NCBI RefSeq assembly: GCF_019669085.1 | Contig: NZ_AP024401.1 | Coordinates: forward strand, 310,001-374,000 | Source of the DNA: Borrelia sp. HM | GTDB taxonomy: Bacteria > Spirochaetota > Spirochaetia > Borreliales > Borreliaceae | DNA: 64,000 nucleotides | Direction of reading: 5' to 3' | Shown here: positions 19,945-28,295 of the stretch, piece after piece | Position numbering within the stretch: the first letter of the stretch is position 1 | Layout of the letters: the number at the start of each line of letters is the position of its first letter | Position numbers and translations under genes: made by a program | The notes under the pieces: generated by a model | Database searches by the model: none | Told to the model about the DNA's origin: nothing | The model's input: the letters and a program-made list of their open reading frames with translations, nothing else

Positions 19945-19986
19945 ACAAAAGTCAAAAACAAACTAATACTCATAAAATAATATATC

Positions 19987-20826
19987 TTATAATAACTTAT
20001 TTTTGAGTCTTTTAACAAAAGTATCTGTACAAAATGATGCAAACCGCAAACTCTTATTATCAAGACCTAATTCTAAAACAACGTCAACTTCAAATTTACC
20101 AATATTAACACCATCAACAAAAATTGATGCTGGGGGTAATGCATATTCCTTATAAAATGACAAGGAAAGCCTACTAGCACTTGAAAAAATGAAAGAACGG
20201 TTATAAACAGAATGAGGAGAAATAGGTGTTAGAATAAACGCCTGAAGATCTGATTCTAAAATCGATCCACCTGCTGAGAAAGAATATCCAGTTGAACCTG
20301 TTGGAGTTGCAAATATGATCCCATCACTCTTATAAGAAAGAAAATCTTCTGAATTAACTCTAAGATTTGCATAAATCAACTTATTAAGCATACTAGAACG
20401 AATAATCACATCATTTAAAGCATATTGAGTAAATATATTATATCCACTCCTATAAGCACTAATATTAAGCAAATATTTTTTATGAATAACTAAAGAATTA
20501 TCAAAAAATTTATCTATTACTTCTTTAAAATCTCTGGGTTTTATATCTGCCAAAAATCCTACTTTACCTAAATTTATTGAAATAATTGGAATGTCAATAT
20601 CATTTTTTAAAAGCAAGCTACTAGCTAATAAAACTGTACCATCTCCACCCAAAGTTATGGCAAACAGCAGATCATCTCCGATTAATAACTTTGAAGACTG
20701 ATTACTTCCTATAAATAAACTTAAAATACCATATTCATGTTTTAAATACTTTTGTATTTCACAAGCAAGGATTTCAGCATTTAAATTTGAATAATTTATA
20801 TAAATGAGAACCTTACTATTATTCAT
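19987..20826 (-). CDS. nadK: NAD kinase
   Basis: NadK phosphorylates NAD to NADP with ATP. The protein has the GGDGT motif (TLGGDGTVLLASSLLL), ISINLGKVGFLADI, the GSTGYSFSAGG motif after IIFATPTG, and LTPISPHSVYNRSF. The start is ATG at 20826 (279 residues), since AAGGAAAG lies just upstream and family homology begins at MNNSKVLIYIN. An in-frame start at 20886 would lie entirely inside cheW. The gene overlaps the cheW stop by eight bases. Confidence 0.96.
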   Translation of the reverse strand: MNNSKVLIYINYSNLNAEILACEIQKYLKHEYGILSLFIGSNQSSKLLIGDDLLFAITLGGDGTVLLASSLLLKNDIDIPIISINLGKVGFLADIKPRDFKEVIDKFFDNSLVIHKKYLLNISAYRSGYNIFTQYALNDVIIRSSMLNKLIYANLRVNSEDFLSYKSDGIIFATPTGSTGYSFSAGGSILESDLQAFILTPISPHSVYNRSFIFSSASRLSLSFYKEYALPPASIFVDGVNIGKFEVDVVLELGLDNKSLRFASFCTDTFVKRLKNKLL

Positions 20827-21346
20827 CACTTTCCTTATATGGAATCTTTTCAAATTCACTTTTGTCAAATATTTTTTCAATATCAATCAGAATTAAATAT
20901 TCACTCCCAAAGTTTTCATCATGATCAATTCTAACAACACCAGATATATATCTCCTGTCTAAAGTTTGCAAAGTTGCAGGAGGCTCTTGAACCTTAAATC
21001 CATCAAAGTTAATAACCTTTAGAACTTTATCTACAAATATTCCTAAAAGCTTATTTTTAATCTTAACTATTAAATAACCTGTTAGAAGCTTATCTTCTTC
21101 TGTTACAGAGACCGAAGGAATTTTAAATCTAATATTTAAATTTATTAAAGGAACAACATTGCCTCTAAGATTATAAATACCAGTAACATAATCAGGAACA
21201 TTGGGTATTGCATATATACCTTCCACAGGAACCTTAATTACTTCCCTAATATGATCTATTGAAATACCATAACTTTCCTTGCCTATCTTAAAGCATGCAA
21301 TTTGCAAATAAAACTTCTTATCCATAACTTTTTCTTTTATAAACAT
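20819..21346 (-). CDS. cheW: Chemotaxis coupling protein CheW
   Basis: CheW links methyl-accepting chemotaxis receptors to the CheA kinase. The 175-residue protein is a single CheW domain: FKIGKESYGISIDHIREVIK, a conserved PNVPDYVTGIYNLRGNVVPL core near 48-67, and GIFVDKVLKVI later. Borrelia has several CheW copies, and this one corresponds to the BB0312 position. The ATG at 21346 has AAGGGG eight bases upstream, better than the internal Met8. nadK overlaps its end. The C-terminal 20 residues, after LILIDIEKIF, are charged. Confidence 0.95.
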   Translation of the reverse strand: MFIKEKVMDKKFYLQIACFKIGKESYGISIDHIREVIKVPVEGIYAIPNVPDYVTGIYNLRGNVVPLINLNIRFKIPSVSVTEEDKLLTGYLIVKIKNKLLGIFVDKVLKVINFDGFKVQEPPATLQTLDRRYISGVVRIDHDENFGSEYLILIDIEKIFDKSEFEKIPYKESDE

Positions 21347-21369
21347 ATCTTAATCCCCTTAAAATTAAC

Positions 21370-21963
21370 TTAAATAGTTGTTTTTAAACCAACAAAATCT
21401 TTAGATAGAAAATAAATCTCAAAGGAATTTTTTCGAACAGCTTTAGGCTTAACCTTCTTAACAAGACTGAAACAACTCTTAAGCTTATAAAAAATTTGTT
21501 CTTCATCTCCTCCTTGAAAAACTTTAAGTAATAAGTTACCGCCTCTTGTTAAGATATCAAAAGCTAATTCGATTATTCTCATATTCAAATTAAAAGAATT
21601 GCTTGTATCAACTAATCTATTACCAGTAGTTTTAGGGGCTGCATCACTTATAATTAAACTATAAGGCGCAAAAGTCTTTATCTTTTGACAAACATCATCA
21701 TCATATATATCACCCTTAACAAAATGAAAATTATCAACAAAATTCAGCTCTATATTATTAAAATCAACTGCAACAAGTACCCCATTTTTAAGATTGCCAT
21801 AAGCATATTGAGAGAAACTTCCTGGAGATGCTCCAATATCTAATATATTACCAGAGGAAAATAAAGAAAATCTTTTATCAATTTCTATTAATTTATAAAC
21901 AGATCTCGCAAGATACCCTTCTCTTTTGGCTCTTTGTGAATATTCATCAACAACATCGTACAT
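21370..21963 (-). CDS. rlmE: RlmE (FtsJ), 23S rRNA 2'-O-methyltransferase
   Basis: RlmE methylates the 2'-O of U2552 in 23S rRNA. The 197-residue product shows [20 protein letters not shown] with the conserved Arg/Lys, the SAM loop [15 protein letters not shown], the acidic SAM residue in VAVDFN, the catalytic [14 protein letters not shown] and the final Lys in [10 protein letters not shown]. The KDKE tetrad of the family can be placed. It is the first gene of the minus-strand run toward fliG. It is divergent from the polyprenyl synthase across a 57-base gap of repeated TTATAA. Confidence 0.94.
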   Translation of the reverse strand: MYDVVDEYSQRAKREGYLARSVYKLIEIDKRFSLFSSGNILDIGASPGSFSQYAYGNLKNGVLVAVDFNNIELNFVDNFHFVKGDIYDDDVCQKIKTFAPYSLIISDAAPKTTGNRLVDTSNSFNLNMRIIELAFDILTRGGNLLLKVFQGGDEEQIFYKLKSCFSLVKKVKPKAVRKNSFEIYFLSKDFVGLKTTI

Positions 21964-22000
21964 ATCAATCTCTTAAATACACTTATAATTATACTTTTTA

Positions 22001-22020
22001 TTATAATTATAATTATAATT
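22001..22020. repeat. Tandem TTATAA hexamers in the rlmE/polyprenyl synthase divergent gap
   Basis: Three perfect TTATAA units plus TT stand directly before the ATG at 22021. On both strands this spells overlapping TATAAT -10 hexamers (plus strand at 22002, 22008 and 22014). An additional TATAAT-like element lies at 21983-21990. No TTGACA-like partner at normal spacing and no ribosome binding site are visible for the plus-strand gene. Confidence 0.7.
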
Positions 22021-23067
22021 ATGAACAATAAATCATTTCTAGATAAGATCGAAAAAAATATTAACAATGTATTTTCAAATGATTATTTTCTAAATATATT
22101 TAAAGACAAAGAATTAAAACTAAAACTAAATATACAAGAAAAAATAATAAAAGTAATTCAAGCCCCGGCTATTGAAATAATCAATAGAGGAGGAAAAAGA
22201 ATAAGACCAATACTAATGATTTTACTAGCATATGCACTAGGATATAAAAAGAAAAATACTGAAAATTTATACAATTTAAGCATGTTACTTGAATTACCTC
22301 ATTCTGGCAGTTTAATTATTGATGACATAGAAGATGGATCTACAAAAAGAAGAGGTAAACCCGCTGTTCACTTAATTTATGGATTGGACAATAGCATCAA
22401 TACAGCAAATTTACTTTATTTTCTGCCTGTAAAATTAATACAAACTTCAAATTTAAAAACAAAGCAAAAACTGTTAATTTATGAAAATTTTTTTACGACT
22501 CTATCAAATCTCCACCTAGGACAAGGCATTGACATTGCATTTCATAATGAGACATATATTCCAAATATTGAAGAATATATATCTTTGGTTGAACTTAAGA
22601 CAAGCTCCCTTTTTGGAATGGCTGGATTTCTAGCTGGAATACTCACCAATAATGAGAGCAATGCAAAAAACCTTTATAACACATTTTTAAAACTTGGAAC
22701 TTGTTTTCAAATAATAGATGATATAAAAAATATTAAAAATGGAATTAATGGCAAAGATTTTGGAGAAGACTTAATTGAAGGGAAAAAAAGTCTACCCATA
22801 ATATATTTTTTAAAAGAAAAACAATTTGATAAGCAAATTATTATAGAACTAAGAAAAATTAGAAATAAACCTATAAATGAATCAAGAGAAGAAATATTAA
22901 AATTTAGCAATATGATTAATTCATCAAATGCTATTAAAGACTCTTCAACTCTTGCAATGTTCTACCTTAATAGATTTATTGAAGAATTAAATTCATATAA
23001 ACTTATAGATAAATATAAAAACATGATAATGGACATTTTACATAAAATAAAAGAGGCAAGTTTATGA
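22021..23067 (+). CDS. Polyprenyl (probably geranylgeranyl-type) diphosphate synthase
   Basis: The 348-residue protein is a trans-isoprenyl diphosphate synthase, which condenses isopentenyl diphosphate onto allylic diphosphates for membrane lipids. It has the GGKRIRPILMILLAYALG motif, the first aspartate-rich motif in LIIDDIEDGSTKRRGKPA (DDIED) and the second region FQIIDDIKN followed by EDLIEGKKSLPIIYF. The second motif is DDxxN rather than DDxxD, a variant known in eukaryotic-type geranylgeranyl synthases. Chain length cannot be told. There is no Shine-Dalgarno sequence before the ATG. The next gene overlaps its stop (ATGA). Confidence 0.85.
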   Translation: MNNKSFLDKIEKNINNVFSNDYFLNIFKDKELKLKLNIQEKIIKVIQAPAIEIINRGGKRIRPILMILLAYALGYKKKNTENLYNLSMLLELPHSGSLIIDDIEDGSTKRRGKPAVHLIYGLDNSINTANLLYFLPVKLIQTSNLKTKQKLLIYENFFTTLSNLHLGQGIDIAFHNETYIPNIEEYISLVELKTSSLFGMAGFLAGILTNNESNAKNLYNTFLKLGTCFQIIDDIKNIKNGINGKDFGEDLIEGKKSLPIIYFLKEKQFDKQIIIELRKIRNKPINESREEILKFSNMINSSNAIKDSSTLAMFYLNRFIEELNSYKLIDKYKNMIMDILHKIKEASL

Positions 23068-23762
23068 AAAAATATGCAATAACATTATTAGTATGGATGA
23101 ATATAATTGTTTCTATTCATGCAACAACTCCGATAAAAAATACAAGCCAAAATAAAGCAGATAAAAATCAAATAGATGAACTTTACATAAAAGCAATGTT
23201 ACTGAAAGACTTAAAAAAATATACACAATCTAAAATATTACTAAGACAAATTATCAATAAAGATCCAAAACAATTTGATGCATATTTATTGCTCTCAGAA
23301 TTAGAATATCTCACTAAAAACTGGTTAAAAGCAATTGAACAAACAAACACCTATCTACAAATAATTGATTTTAAAGACCCAAAAAATTATCTTGACATTT
23401 CATGGGCATATTTCCTCATTGGAGAATCAAGCAATTCAATGGACTATATTATCCAATTTATTCAAGATAATCAAAAATTATTAAACATTAATTTATTCGT
23501 GTTAATTGATGCTATCTTAAAAAAAGGAATTTATCATTTCATCCAAGATGAAGATTTAATGTTTAATCTAATAATGAATGCTATTTTTCAAATAGAAACA
23601 TATGACGACATCATATTCACAATTTTCATTAATAATTTAGCTGTACTCAAACAAATTCCTTTCTATGAATTTAATAAAAATAAAATTAAAGACTTGGAAT
23701 TACAAATGCAAACTTTAAAAATTCTTAAAAATTCAACACATGATATTATTAAAATAGTTTGA
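23064..23762 (+). CDS. Exported TPR-like protein of unknown function
   Basis: The 232-residue product begins with a signal sequence (KKYAITLLVWMNIIVSIHAT) with a likely cleavage after the Ala-Thr region. It continues with helix pairs of TPR type: YTQSKILLRQIINKDPKQFD at about 53-72 and a second repeat with NWLKAIEQTNTYLQI. It is therefore probably a periplasmic scaffold. The start overlaps the polyprenyl synthase stop by four bases, so translation is coupled. Its last 14 bases overlap, tail to tail, the end of the permease gene on the other strand. Confidence 0.75.
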   Translation: MKKYAITLLVWMNIIVSIHATTPIKNTSQNKADKNQIDELYIKAMLLKDLKKYTQSKILLRQIINKDPKQFDAYLLLSELEYLTKNWLKAIEQTNTYLQIIDFKDPKNYLDISWAYFLIGESSNSMDYIIQFIQDNQKLLNINLFVLIDAILKKGIYHFIQDEDLMFNLIMNAIFQIETYDDIIFTIFINNLAVLKQIPFYEFNKNKIKDLELQMQTLKILKNSTHDIIKIV

Positions 23763-24555
23763 TTTTCCTAAAAAGAGAAATTAATATATTAATCAATATA
23801 GCCGTATAAAAGATTAATGAAAGAGAAATATAAGAATTAAAATAATCCTGAAAATTGAAAAACTTGTATTCAATAAATATCATCAAAAATGAAATCGGAA
23901 AAATAAGCCAAGGATTTACAAATGCAATATACAATATACAAATTGCAAGCCAACCATTATTTAATCCTAAGTTATAAGAATAAAAATTAAAATTTATAGC
24001 AAGAAGTGAACCTGCAATACTTGCAAAGAACACTGACATCAATATAGCAAAGGATTTAAAACAATAACTAGTTTTCTCTCCCAATAAATTATCATAATCA
24101 TTTGAACGAATAAATTCAAAAACTACTCTTACTCTTGAATAATTTAGTATATAAATGCTTAAACCTAATAAAATAAAAAACAATACGGTAAAAAATGTAG
24201 TAGCAAAATTATTAGATATATTTAAACTAAAGCCGGGTATAAAATTAAAATTAGCTTTCATTAAAACTCCTACTAAAAAATAACACAATATGTTAATTCC
24301 TATACCTGCTATAAAAATGTTATAGCCATTTTTTACAAAAAAAGACAAAACAACTCCAAACATCAAGCTAACAAAAACTGTTATGATAACCGATACAAAT
24401 ATTCCATATCCTAAATAAATCAAAAAAGATGTCAAAAAAACAGCTAAAAAAGAAATTCCTTCAATAGATATATTTAACAGTCCTATTTTTTCAGTGTAAA
24501 GAATCCCAAGAGCCAAATATGCAAATATTATAGAATTTAAAAAAATACTAAACAT
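23749..24555 (-). CDS. ABC transporter permease, BMP/nucleoside type (second subunit)
   Basis: The 268-residue protein is a chain of hydrophobic helices of the branched-chain/ribose permease superfamily. It starts YLALGILYTEKIGLLNISIEG, the pattern of the shorter permease of nucleoside-type (BMP-linked) transporters, and includes INILCYFLVGVLMKANFNF. It starts directly after the stop of the other permease (TAAATG). With the double ATPase and the BMP-family binding protein upstream it forms a complete importer. Substrate is inferred: purine nucleosides are known for related Borrelia BMP systems, but I cannot prove that here. Confidence 0.85.
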   Translation of the reverse strand: MFSIFLNSIIFAYLALGILYTEKIGLLNISIEGISFLAVFLTSFLIYLGYGIFVSVIITVFVSLMFGVVLSFFVKNGYNIFIAGIGINILCYFLVGVLMKANFNFIPGFSLNISNNFATTFFTVLFFILLGLSIYILNYSRVRVVFEFIRSNDYDNLLGEKTSYCFKSFAILMSVFFASIAGSLLAINFNFYSYNLGLNNGWLAICILYIAFVNPWLIFPISFLMIFIEYKFFNFQDYFNSYISLSLIFYTAILINILISLFRKIKLF

Positions 24556-25488
24556 TTATTTTTTACCTGAATTAATTAAAAATAATGAGATAAAAATTGC
24601 AATAGACTGATATAAACCAATAAACTCAAACTTAAACGCATAATTTATTTTAAGATAATTATTAAATTCATTAAGCATGGAAAAAAATAAACTAAAACAA
24701 ACCACATACATATAATTAAATCCTGACACTACCGCAACAACAAATCCACTCCAACCAAGACCAGCGGTTAATCCTAAAAATAAATGATTTTTAAAAAAAA
24801 TTAAAAATATTGAACCTACAAGTCCATTAAAAAAAGCACTGGTAAATACTGTAAAAAACTTATACTTAAATTCATTAATACTGAAAAATTTGCTTAAAGG
24901 CTTTCTATCGCTTAATATTTCAAGTTTTAATCCTAAAATAGTTCTTTTATGAATAAATAAATAGCTCCCCCAAATTAAAACACCAAAGACAAGCAAATAA
25001 GGCAAAGAAGCATCAAGAGAAAATATCTTATTAATACTTTTTGTTCTGTTTAATAATTCGTTTGAACCTAAAAGCTTTGATATTAAACCATCAACTAATC
25101 TCTGATTCCCATAAGACATTAAAAGACCTGTAAGCATCCCATTTAAGCCAAAAAAGAATGTTAACAAAAAAGGAATAATTCCTATTAAACCAACTAAAAT
25201 GGAGCTTAAAATCATTATTAATACAAAACTAAAGTATGTAAGTTCAAAAAACTCACATAATATATATGATAAAAATGCTCCAAAATAAATTTGACCTTCA
25301 TCTCCAAGGGTCAAACTATTACTCCTAGCACAAGTAGAAATTCCTGTTGCAATTAATAAGAGCAATATAAAATTCCACAATATCATCTTAATATAAGAAA
25401 AACTAAAAAATCCATCAAAAAAATAGCTAATACCTAATATACTAAGTGAAAATACTAAGAGAACATATTCTTTTTTTAATGTCCTCAT
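24556..25488 (-). CDS. ABC transporter permease, BMP/nucleoside type (first subunit)
   Basis: The 310-residue multi-helix protein matches the longer permease of sugar/nucleoside importers. Visible family pieces are NSLTLGDEGQIYFGAFLSYI near 55, the segment FFGLNGMLTGLLMSYGNQRL near 110-130, and ILSDRKPLSKFFSINEFKYK, a coupling-helix region. It overlaps the ATPase stop by four bases and is followed without gap by the second permease. The loops and overall charge look normal, with no internal break. Confidence 0.85.
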   Translation of the reverse strand: MRTLKKEYVLLVFSLSILGISYFFDGFFSFSYIKMILWNFILLLLIATGISTCARSNSLTLGDEGQIYFGAFLSYILCEFFELTYFSFVLIMILSSILVGLIGIIPFLLTFFFGLNGMLTGLLMSYGNQRLVDGLISKLLGSNELLNRTKSINKIFSLDASLPYLLVFGVLIWGSYLFIHKRTILGLKLEILSDRKPLSKFFSINEFKYKFFTVFTSAFFNGLVGSIFLIFFKNHLFLGLTAGLGWSGFVVAVVSGFNYMYVVCFSLFFSMLNEFNNYLKINYAFKFEFIGLYQSIAIFISLFLINSGKK

Positions 25489-26942
25489 ATAAACAACATT
25501 TCCTTTAAAACTGTTTTGTTGATATTTTCCCTTTCTAATCTTAATACAACTTCACCGGCCTTGATTGCCAAAACATTATCTGATAAAAGAAGAAGTTCAT
25601 CTAAATTAGGAGTAATCAATAAAACAGGCTTTTCATTAGAAAAATTACGAATAAAATTAGATGTTTCAATATATGCCTTATAATCTAAATTGCTAAGAGG
25701 TGAGAAACAAATTAAAAAGCTCTTTGTAATATATTTTTCTCTAAAAAGAGCAAGTTTTTTTAAAGTCCCCCCAGAAAATGCAAAAGATTTAGAATAAAAA
25801 GTTTTTAATATCTTACTATCACAATATTCCATATCTTTCTTAAAAAATTTTTTAAGCTTATCAATAGTAGATTGTTTAATAAAAAATTCATTCTCAAAAC
25901 TCATTATCTTAGCCAAAAAGCTATCTAATATAGTAGTATTATCAGAAAATAAATTGCCAATTCCTAAAGGTAAAAATCCTGCCTTTAGCTCATAAACATC
26001 AATACGTTCGTATCTATGTCCATTCATTTTAATACATCCTACAAATGGAATTTTACCCAGAAATAATTTTTCCCATGTTTTTATTGCTGCATCTTCTGCA
26101 ATAATTCCTAAAACCCCTCTTTTTTTTAAAGAAAAACTAATATCATACTTCCAAAAATCTTCAAAAAACAAATTAAATTTTATCAAGTCTTCATTTAACT
26201 CACTACGCCTAATACTTGTAGTAATAAATTTATCAGTAGGTATTTCAATCTTGCCAAGTATAACCTCTTTATTTGTTGTTCTAAAACACTTTCCATCTTT
26301 TAAAATAATAAATTCGTCACTAAAAATTATAGCATCCCCAATCTCTCTATGTGTAATAAAAAGAGAAGTAATGCCTGCTATTTTAAGATTTTGAAGCAAT
26401 TTAATAAAATCTTTAGCCTCTTTTTGAGAAAAATAAGCTACACTTTCATCAAAAATAATGATCTTTGCATTTCTTTTAAGAGAAGAAATAATAAGCAAAA
26501 AATATATTTCTTTAATATTTAAATTTTGTATTCTAGTCTCTAAATCAAAAGAAATCTCATAAAATTGTCTAAGCCATCTATAATATCTATAAGTTTTAGC
26601 TTTATTCATCGGCATAAAAAATTTAGAATCAAACCAATAAATACTAAGATATTCCCAAATCCTTAAATTCATATCAAGCTTTGGAATTTGTGACACAATA
26701 TAAATACCATTACTTTTTGCCACGTCCACATTCCAGTTTCTTTGCCTATTATTATTTACAAAGACATCACCACTATCAAAATAAACAAAACCAGCTATAA
26801 TTTTTGACAAAGTACTCTTGCCTTCTCCATTCCTTCCAATTACAGTTAAAATTTTAGCTTCTTCAATCCTTAAATTTACACTATCTAAAATAGGTTTCTC
26901 AATGTCTGGGAAAGATTTTATTATGTTTTTAAACTCTATCAT
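25485..26942 (-). CDS. Double ATP-binding protein of a BMP/nucleoside ABC importer
   Basis: The 485-residue protein carries two fused ABC ATPase domains. Domain 1 has intact Walker A (GRNGEGKST, residues 36-44), Walker B KIIIFDESVA with the catalytic Glu at 166 and a switch His in ITHRE, but its signature motif (about 140-150) is LNIKEIYFLL, not LSGGQ. Domain 2 has a lost Walker A (about 278-295, AEDAAIKTW), no catalytic Glu (ICFSPLSNLD) and no switch His, but keeps FSGG at 389-392. One composite ATP site is therefore intact and the other degenerate. The two permeases follow and the binding protein precedes. Confidence 0.88.
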   Translation of the reverse strand: MIEFKNIIKSFPDIEKPILDSVNLRIEEAKILTVIGRNGEGKSTLSKIIAGFVYFDSGDVFVNNNRQRNWNVDVAKSNGIYIVSQIPKLDMNLRIWEYLSIYWFDSKFFMPMNKAKTYRYYRWLRQFYEISFDLETRIQNLNIKEIYFLLIISSLKRNAKIIIFDESVAYFSQKEAKDFIKLLQNLKIAGITSLFITHREIGDAIIFSDEFIILKDGKCFRTTNKEVILGKIEIPTDKFITTSIRRSELNEDLIKFNLFFEDFWKYDISFSLKKRGVLGIIAEDAAIKTWEKLFLGKIPFVGCIKMNGHRYERIDVYELKAGFLPLGIGNLFSDNTTILDSFLAKIMSFENEFFIKQSTIDKLKKFFKKDMEYCDSKILKTFYSKSFAFSGGTLKKLALFREKYITKSFLICFSPLSNLDYKAYIETSNFIRNFSNEKPVLLITPNLDELLLLSDNVLAIKAGEVVLRLERENINKTVLKEMLFI

Positions 26943-26948
26943 AAAGAA

Positions 26949-27986
26949 TTATAAGCCTATTCTCATTTCACTATTACTCATCTCTTTTATCTTTTTCTCA
27001 ATTCTCTTCTTAAGTTCTAAATCAGTATGATTTATATAAAATTCATTTAATAAATTAAATGAAATTCCCCCCTCTCTAAATCCAAAAACTTCATAAGTTC
27101 CATACTTAATCTCTCCTTTTAAAGCTTTACTTAAGACTTCTTTTAAACAAAACTTCTGATTTGTAATTCCTGAACCAATAATATTATCCTTATTATCCAA
27201 ATAATCTTCACTATCAAAAAGAACAGCGAAAATACCATGCTCACGCACTGATGCAAGAACTCCTTCAATAGCTGTTCCAACAATTGGAAGAATTACAGAA
27301 ACTCCTGACTCTAAAATTAAAGAATCAGATAACATTTTAGCTCTATTGCTATCATGCCAATTTCCTAAAGTTCTAAAAAATACTTCTGAATCTAAAATTG
27401 ATTTAACTCCATCCTTAAAATAAGGAAAAATATAATTATTCATAACAGGATACTCTTGACCAGAAATCAAGGCAACATTCTTATTTGATAAATTAGAGCT
27501 TTGTAAAAATAAACCCACATAATATCCTAATATATAAGCCTCTTCTGCAACATTATAAGAGAGTGAATATACTTGAGGATTAGTATTCTTAACTAAAGAA
27601 TCAAAAAGCAAAAATTTCGTATAAGGATAATTATGATAAACTTTATCGATAAGTTTCTGCATTACATTATTCGTTGTAATTAAAAAATCAAAATTTTGAG
27701 AATTTAACAACTTTTCAAGTAATTCCATCCATTCATGCTGATTAAATCCAGCTTCAAAGAATTTAATTTCAATATCATTTCTATTTTTTTTAAATTCAAT
27801 TAGAAAATCATATATTGTTTTATAGGAAGGGGAACCACTAATAATTCCAGGAATAAAAAACGCAATTTTTCTATTACATGAAGATTTGAGTTCTCTAATC
27901 TTAAAAAAGTTAATATAAACAAATAAAAACAAACAGATTATTGAAATCAAAATACAAAAAATTCTAACGAAAAGAAATCTATTCAC
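26949..27986 (-). CDS. BMP-family (Med/PnrA-like) substrate-binding protein
   Basis: The protein has a membrane-spanning signal (about residues 8-25) and then a periplasmic-binding fold of the BMP family: AFFIPGIISGSPSYKTIYDF, FDFLITTNNVM, VAEEAYILGYYVGLFLQSSN and VALISGQEYPVMNNYIFPYF. Family members bind purine nucleosides. No clean lipobox follows the helix, so it may stay as an uncleaved membrane anchor. I favour GTG at 27986 (345 residues), which follows AGAAGG by 12 bases. A TTG at 28019 lacks any ribosome site. It leads the four-gene importer operon. Confidence 0.8.
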   Translation of the reverse strand: MNRFLFVRIFCILISIICLFLFVYINFFKIRELKSSCNRKIAFFIPGIISGSPSYKTIYDFLIEFKKNRNDIEIKFFEAGFNQHEWMELLEKLLNSQNFDFLITTNNVMQKLIDKVYHNYPYTKFLLFDSLVKNTNPQVYSLSYNVAEEAYILGYYVGLFLQSSNLSNKNVALISGQEYPVMNNYIFPYFKDGVKSILDSEVFFRTLGNWHDSNRAKMLSDSLILESGVSVILPIVGTAIEGVLASVREHGIFAVLFDSEDYLDNKDNIIGSGITNQKFCLKEVLSKALKGEIKYGTYEVFGFREGGISFNLLNEFYINHTDLELKKRIEKKIKEMSNSEMRIGL

Positions 27987-28038
27987 AAAAATTAAACACC
28001 TTCTTTTCAAAAAATGCAATCAATTAAGAAAACAAAAC

Positions 28039-28066
28039 AATATAAAATTGCAAACCTAATACTCAA
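28039..28066 (-). promoter_or_regulatory. Candidate promoter of the BMP-type importer operon
   Basis: On the minus strand TTGAGT (28066-28061) is followed after 16 bases by TATATT (28044-28039). It lies in the 300-base gap upstream of the binding protein, about 50 bases before its likely GTG. This is the best -35/-10 pair I found there. No riboswitch structure was recognised in the leader. Confidence 0.45.
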
Positions 28067-28236
28067 AAAACACACCAATTCCTTAAAGAAAGTTTCTTTG
28101 TAAGAGAATACCATAAAAGCCTGTACTACGTCCAATTCTTGTATTAAATTTTACATTAAACAAGCTTAAAATAAACCTTTAATCAATAAAAAATCCATTA
28201 ATTTAATTCAATATAAAAATTATCAAAATCAACTAA

Positions 28237-28270
28237 AAATGACTATTTATTATAAATGACTATTTATTAT
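28237..28270. repeat. 17-bp tandem repeat, two copies
   Basis: AAATGACTATTTATTAT occurs twice head to tail (28237-28253 and 28254-28270) in the gap between the importer operon and the FecR-like gene. Both copies are perfect. It stands next to the hairpin at 28271-28295. Confidence 0.85.
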
Positions 28271-28295
28271 AATTTGATAAATATTTTATCAAATT
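28271..28295 (-). terminator. Hairpin at the end of the FecR-like gene
   Basis: An 11-bp perfect inverted repeat, AATTTGATAAA / TTTATCAAATT with a three-base loop, touches the stop codon of the FecR-like gene. It is GC-poor and has no T-tract on the minus strand, so it is a weak terminator or a 3'-end stabiliser rather than a strong one. Confidence 0.4.

Noticed and set aside
20827-20886. Longer nadK start inside cheW
   Set aside because: The extra residues lie wholly within cheW, while AAGGAAAG precedes the ATG at 20826.
28020-28236. Riboswitch (purine type) upstream of the nucleoside-type importer
   Set aside because: No conserved purine-riboswitch core or three-way junction could be drawn, only a short AAAGAAA/TTTCTTT stem.
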